Source of the DNA: Candidatus Altimarinota bacterium | GTDB taxonomy: Bacteria; Patescibacteriota; Gracilibacteria; Absconditabacterales; Absconditicoccaceae | DNA length: 62,566 bases | Reading direction: 5' to 3' | NCBI GenBank assembly: GCA_027046965.1 | Contig: JALTWR010000006.1 | Location: forward strand, 1-62,566 | Shown here: in pieces, positions 56,831 through 62,566 of the stretch | Position numbering within the stretch: the stretch's first letter is position 1 | How the letters are laid out: the number at the start of each line of letters is the position of its first letter | Made by a program: the position numbers and the translations under genes | The notes under the pieces: generated by a model | Told to the model about the DNA's origin: nothing | Database searches by the model: none | What the model saw: the letters and a program-made list of their open reading frames with translations, nothing else

Positions 56831-57432
56831 ATTTTTATTACATATATCTCTTTAGAGTCTTTTCTTACTGCTTGTGGTTTGAAGGTTTTTATATGTTTAC
56901 CTCATCGGGTTTTTTTAAGTATTTGTAAGAATTCATCAAATCAAGGCCCCATAAAAACTTTTATTACGAATTTGCCTTCCTGTTTTAAAAGATTTTGGTA
57001 GATTGGAAGAGTTTGTTCTATCAATGCCATGCTTCTAAGAGCATCTGTAGACTTGTGTCAGATCGTGTTTGGTGCCATATCAGAAACTATTGTATCAAAT
57101 TGATCAATTCAGTGTTGTGAGGCAATTTTTTTTACTTCTTCAATGTTGGTAGCATCTTGTTTGTAGCATTTAACATTGGATAGGTTTAGATCAGTTGGTT
57201 GTATATCTACTCATATAATTTCAAAAGAATTTCAAAATTTTTTAAGTTTGCGATATATATATTGGGTCCAACTTCAGGGAGCACAACCTATATCCAAAAT
57301 TTTTTTAGTATTTTTGTTAAATATTTTAAATTTCTGGTCGATTTCTTGAAGTTTGTAGACGCTTCTTGCCTTATATCATTCCTTTTTAGCTTTTTGAGCC
57401 CAAAAATCATTGATATAATCAGTTTTTTTCAT
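56827..57432 (-). CDS. rlmE: 23S rRNA 2'-O-methyltransferase RlmE (FtsJ)
   Basis: A 201-residue SAM-dependent enzyme that methylates U2552 of 23S rRNA (E. coli numbering). YKARSVYKLQEID, then ILDIGCAPGSWTQYI, IGVDIQP, TIVSDMAPNTIG, and EGKFVIKVFMG. The K-D-K-E catalytic residues are present in order (K in KARSVYK, D in VSDMAP, K in VIKVF, and E near the end in KEIYV). One UGA before YKARS keeps the start intact. It overlaps traD by 4 bases on the opposite strand. Confidence 0.92.
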
Positions 57433-57506
57433 AGAATCCTACAGTTAATATTAACTAAAGTATGAGTTAACTATAATAGATTTGATTTAAATATTAAGAT
57501 TTTTTA

Positions 57507-58571
57507 ATGAAAAAAATACTGATTTTAACTTGAAGTTATTGACATTGACACAATGCTGCAGCTTATAATCTAAAATATTGGCGAGAGCAACAAGGGTATG
57601 AAGTCAAACTAATAGATATGGTTGAATTTGCTGGAATCTTTGCAAAAGGGGCTCAAAAATTTTATGCAGCTACAAGTGAAAGAGCTCCTTATATCTGGGA
57701 AAAAACCTTTGACCTCTTTGATTCTCATATAGCTAGAGACCTTATGTTTAGTATTAGGCCTGTGGTTTATCAGGCAAGATTTAATAACTTATTGCAAGTT
57801 TTTAGGCCGGATGTGGTGATTGTAACTTTCCCTTTTTGGTTATGGTTTTTGTGAAAGTATTTGAAAAAACAGGATAAGACATTCAAAGTGGGTGTCATGG
57901 TTACAGATTCTATAACTATTCATCAGACTCGATATTTGAATGAGCAATTTGTTGATAGACGGTTTGTAATAGATAAGTATTCTAAACATCTTTTTTTGCA
58001 AAAATTTAAAGTCACAGAGGATAAAGTAGTGGTTTCTTTTTTTCCATTATTACCAAATAAATTTAAAGATAAAACAGCCATAACTTGAAAAAATATACTT
58101 ATGTTACTTTCTTATACTTTAGATGAAGAATATGTGCGATGAGTAGTAGAGTTACTTCAGAGAATAAAATGATTAAATTTAACCATCATCAAAGGGAGGG
58201 CTCCTGAGATGTTCAAGGAGCTAAAGGAAGACTTTAAAAATATGAATAATATCAATTTTGTTGATTTTATCCCTTTGGTTGATGAGTTTTGACGTAAAGA
58301 TTGGATCTATATTGGTAAGCCTGGTGGAGCTACCATGTCGGAGGCTATTGCCACTGATACACCCATGATTATCCCTGCATATTACCCAGGGCAAGAGCAA
58401 GGTAATCTTAAATTGTTGGAAATGGTAGAAGTAGGATTTTATATTCCGGATCCTGCTTTGACATATACTTTTGTTAAATATTTAGATTGAAACAAGATTT
58501 TGCCAAATTTTAGAACAGTTAAGAAAAAGAACAGCCTGGAGATAATACATAATGCCTTGTTTTGAAAATAA
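57507..58571 (+). CDS. MurG/UgtP-like glycosyltransferase (MGDG synthase type)
   Basis: A 354-residue GT-B enzyme. N-terminal ILILTGSYGHGHNAAAYNL is the MGDG-synthase/UgtP signature, and the C-terminal region has IYIGKPGGATMSEAIATDTPMIIPAYYPGQEQGNLKLL, the usual donor-binding block. It probably adds sugars to diacylglycerol for the membrane; MurG is the close alternative but is less supported, because its own GGSQGA-type start is absent. It probably uses a promoter near TATAAT at 57472-57477. Confidence 0.82.
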
Positions 58572-58606
58572 AAAGCCCCAGCATCAAATTAATTGCTAGG
58601 GCTATG
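58566..58606 (-). terminator. Intrinsic terminator of the dnaK transcript
   Basis: On the minus strand AGCCCTAGCA pairs with TGCTGGGGCT (one mismatch) around a 10-base loop, followed by TTTTTATTTTC. The stem also lies just past the UgtP-like stop and could act for it, though the plus strand lacks a T-run. Confidence 0.7.
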
Positions 58607-58628
58607 TAGCTGGATGCCTATATTTGGT

Positions 58629-60482
<1,854 letters not shown>

Positions 60483-60511
60483 TGTTGATACTTATCATTA
60501 AAAATGTAAAA

Positions 60512-60538
60512 TTATCACTTTTTTAATGCAAGTGCTAT
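60512..60538. promoter_or_regulatory. CIRCE-like operator for HrcA
   Basis: On the minus strand ATAGCACTT-N9-AAGTGATAA (60538-60512), compared with the CIRCE consensus TTAGCACTC-N9-GAGTGCTAA: seven of nine bases match in each half and the spacer is exactly nine. It lies 29 bases upstream of dnaK and overlaps the promoter's downstream edge. Confidence 0.7.
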
Positions 60539-60564
60539 TATAATATATTGATTTGATTTTTCAA
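60537..60564 (-). promoter_or_regulatory. dnaK promoter
   Basis: On the minus strand TTGAAA (60564-60559), 16 bases, TATAAT (60542-60537), the latter directly against the CIRCE-like site, so a bound repressor would block RNA polymerase. Confidence 0.65.
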
Positions 60565-60635
60565 GATTAGAATGATTTGAATATGTTATTAGGTTGATAA
60601 TTAAAAGCTTATGCTTATAAACTAAAGGGGGTGAA

Positions 60636-60782
60636 ATGATGTATTTAGTTGGGAAAGTGTTTGTGCTATTGCTGGTTGTTGGGATTTGGTATTTTGCTTT
60701 TGTGATTGAGGAGGAAGAAAAAAACTTTTGGTTAGAATTTATGTTGGGGATTTTGTTATTGTTTATCGTGTTTTTTTATTAG
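60636..60782 (+). CDS. 48-residue membrane protein with a strong Shine-Dalgarno
   Basis: A 48-codon frame with two hydrophobic helices (about residues 3-22 and 33-48) separated by an acidic EEEEKN loop and ending in Tyr. It contains no UGA. AAGGGGGTGAA lies just upstream of the start, unlike most genes here, which lack such a site. A terminator follows 15 bases after the stop. It may be a small membrane peptide or an imported piece; function is unknown. Confidence 0.5.
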   Translation: MMYLVGKVFVLLLVVGIWYFAFVIEEEEKNFWLEFMLGILLLFIVFFY

Positions 60783-60797
60783 TGATTCACCAAAATT

Positions 60798-60829
60798 AGG
60801 GGTAGAGGAGTTGCTCTCCCCTTTATTTT
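60798..60829 (+). terminator. Intrinsic terminator
   Basis: AGGGG-TAGAG hairpin pairing with CTCT-CCCCT, followed by TTATTTTA. It serves the small membrane protein and also covers the end of mltG. Confidence 0.7.
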
Positions 60830-61899
60830 AAATATAGCTCTTTGTTTTTGTTGTGTTGTTGTAGTGTCTTAGCGAAATGTATATTTCATTGTTTATCATG
60901 GAGATAAAACCAATAATCATTTTTTTGGGGCCATAAAACGGCTTTGATACTTTCTCTAGAGGGGTTCCCAACCGGAGTTGGAGGTAATCATTTGTTAGCT
61001 CTAGTATTATAAGGATTAGTTGAGTCTTTTAGGTATTTGTTTCGTAGATAATCTTGACAGCTATTGGAAGGAATCTGTAATCCATAGCATAAAGTTCGGT
61101 CAGCTTCGATTTTCCATCAGTTTTTCCATCTTCTAAGCAATATATCTGCTACGAGAGGTTTATTATCTGAATTTCTTTCTTCTTTTTCGATAATTGAAGC
61201 AAAGATAATAGTTTGGTATGGAGTTAGATTATAGGGGTTGCAATTTTTGTCTTTTTTACATTGTTTTTTTAACTCATTTCGGTTTTTTTGGAACTCTTTA
61301 ACGGCAGTTTTGGATAATAAGGCTGGAAACAGAGGGCTAGTAATATCTTCAGATTTGAAAAAGTAGGTTTCTGGATATAAAAATCCTTCTAAGGATGTAG
61401 GCTTATTAAATTCTTTGAATAACTCAAAAGATTTGAGAGTATCTTGAGTAAAAGTTGGGTTATCTATTAATGTTAAAAATGTATTGGAGATTTCTTTATC
61501 AGATATTTGTTCAAGTTTTTGAGCTATATCAAATTTTGACCATCATTCTAATATAGTGAACTTAGTATAGGTTTGTCTAGGTCCTTTAACAGCTAGATCT
61601 ATTATTTGTTCAAAAACTTTGGAAGCTGGTTGGCTTCCAGTTAGATTAATAACATATTCTCATGGCTTAATTTGTGGATTTTCTCCTTTGATCTTTGCTA
61701 GCCATAATCGACATTTTATTTTACCTATATTTAAGTCTTTGCAAATCTGTTTTGTTAGTTTGGTTGGACTTTGTCATTTGGTTACCTCAAAGTTTATAGT
61801 TTGGGGAGGGATACTTACTGGTCATAAATTCTTTCGAGTAAGATATAATACCAAAAGTAATAAAAAGATAACTTTGGGCAATAACTTACGTTTTTTCAT
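60823..61899 (-). CDS. mltG: Endolytic murein transglycosylase MltG (YceG-like)
   Basis: Cuts nascent glycan strands in the wall. 358 residues: one N-terminal transmembrane helix (about residues 6-22), a LysM-like part (KPGEYVINLTG), then the YceG core with SLEGFLYPETYFF, catalytic Glu in ASIIEKEE, and the closing LPPTPVGNPSRESIKAVLWP. The DPTVxYAL motif before it is diverged to EADRTLCYGL. It is separate from the lysozyme-like gene at the start of the window. Confidence 0.88.
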
Positions 61900-61973
61900 T
61901 TTATAAATTAGCTAGCTAAACATTCCAAGTGAATATATTTAAAAATTATAAGAATTCAAGGAAGTTAGGGTTT

Positions 61974-62002
61974 TTGACAATTCGTGAAGATAGCGTTATA
62001 AT
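61974..62002 (+). promoter_or_regulatory. Consensus sigma-70 promoter of the last gene
   Basis: TTGACA at 61974-61979, exactly 17 bases, TATAAT at 61997-62002: a perfect match. Transcription would begin near 62009, about 22 bases before the ATG at 62031. Confidence 0.75.
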
Positions 62003-62030
62003 TTTATTAATATCTTAAATTAATCACAAA

Positions 62031-62566
62031 ATGGATAATAGTTTAATCCTTTCCATTGATTTTTCTCCCAAAGGCAATGCTTCAAAAATAGGAGTAATAT
62101 TGATCAATAAATTTATAGTAGATTGGCAAAATAAGAAGGTAATAAGCCTTATTTTTGATATGCAAGAAATGAATGAAAGAGAAATTCCTTTTGCAAAATG
62201 AAGTTTTATCATATCACATAATTTTTGGGGATATGATGGCATACATTTACCATCTGCTTTTCATGATCCTTCTAAAATAATAGACACACTGTTTTTAAGT
62301 TTGTTATTTAATTTTGATAGTGCCTATCATCATTTAGATAAATCTGTTATCAATACTTCTGTTGAGGATGCTTTGAATTCTGTTAAAATTTTAGAAAATA
62401 TATTTACTAAATTGCTTAGGGAATTTAATAAAGAAGAATTAAATTTAATTTATTCTTTGACTAAGGATAATAAGTTTTTTAAATGATTTTGGGAACTGGT
62501 AAAATTACTTCCTGGTTTTGATCTTAAACAGATTGATATTTTTAGTATTTGAAATCTATTTAAAGC
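62031..62566 (+). CDS. Unknown protein, cut by the window edge (possible exonuclease-like start)
   Basis: The first 178 residues of a longer protein. The start LSIDFSPKGN and a later SFIISHNFWGYDGIHLP recall the D-E-T/S...HN..FD landmarks of DnaQ-like 3'-5' exonucleases, with the acidic metal residues only partly preserved. The rest is helical and Leu/Asn-rich. The gene continues past 62566. Too little is visible for a firm call. Confidence 0.4.

Noticed and set aside
57507..58571. murG.
   Set aside because: The N-terminal GSYGHGHNAAA block is the MGDG-synthase type; typical MurG landmarks are missing.

Overview
The window reads sensibly only if UGA is glycine (translation table 25). With UGA as a stop, almost every gene breaks into fragments. 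With UGA as Gly the fragments join into full-length proteins, and UGA falls on invariant glycines: both Walker A loops of the large AAA ATPase, the ATP-binding start of DnaK, the Walker A approach of MurC, and SufB and MurC cores. Trp is encoded by UGG and there is a tRNA-Trp(CCA), so the mycoplasma code (UGA = Trp) is excluded. With the AT-rich composition and tightly packed genes this points to Absconditabacteria (SR1) or Gracilibacteria in the CPR/Patescibacteria. I cannot separate the two from this window alone.

Layout. 1-6.8 kb: PAP2 phosphatase, a lysozyme-like protein, a small nuclease-like protein, valS, and small membrane/HTH proteins. 6.9-13 kb: SUF iron-sulfur genes (sufC, sufB, sufD-like, an RMD1-type membrane protein, a NifU/SufU-like protein) followed by a membrane-anchored PP2C-like protein. 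13.0-13.2 kb: tRNA-Trp and tRNA-Lys. 13.3-21.7 kb: a consensus sigma-70 promoter and five same-strand genes: a tandem midasin-like AAA ATPase, a leucine-rich-repeat (LRR) protein, a transglutaminase-vWA protein, a second LRR copy broken by a nonsense codon, and an unknown protein. This is the best candidate for an undescribed system. 21.7-25.1 kb (minus strand): folC, gpsA, tRNA-Thr and an M16 protease. 25.2-28 kb: a Cys-His-Asp protein and a glycosyltransferase whose two Rossmann domains are separate genes in reversed order. 27.9-33.2 kb (minus strand): a virB4 ATPase, two multi-pass membrane proteins (one with three VirB2-like units) and murC.

33.3-38 kb: a type IV pilus cluster (pilN-like, pilO-like, pilC, four prepilin-like proteins). 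38-43.5 kb: a solute-binding-like protein, coiled-coil proteins, ybaB, trigger factor, and unknown genes with a probable +1 frameshift. 43.56-43.70 kb: a GC-rich structured RNA closed by a perfect 12-bp stem. 43.8-47.4 kb: atpBEFHA, then a terminator; atpG, atpD and atpC are absent. 47.5-56.8 kb: a CHASE2 adenylate cyclase, a large secreted protein with a FecR-like partner, and a TraD/VirD4-like ATPase. 56.8-62.6 kb: rlmE, a UgtP-like glycosyltransferase, dnaK with a CIRCE-like operator, a 48-residue membrane protein, mltG, and a truncated gene at the edge.

Several groups look like they work together. The VirB4 and TraD ATPases, VirB2-like proteins, pilus genes and secreted proteins form a cell-surface and transport set. 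PAP2, MurC, MltG, the lysozyme-like protein and UgtP-like enzyme handle envelope synthesis. No gap reaches 300 bases without a gene or RNA. Most starts lack a Shine-Dalgarno sequence and follow A-rich stretches. All readings are by eye; no database search was run.
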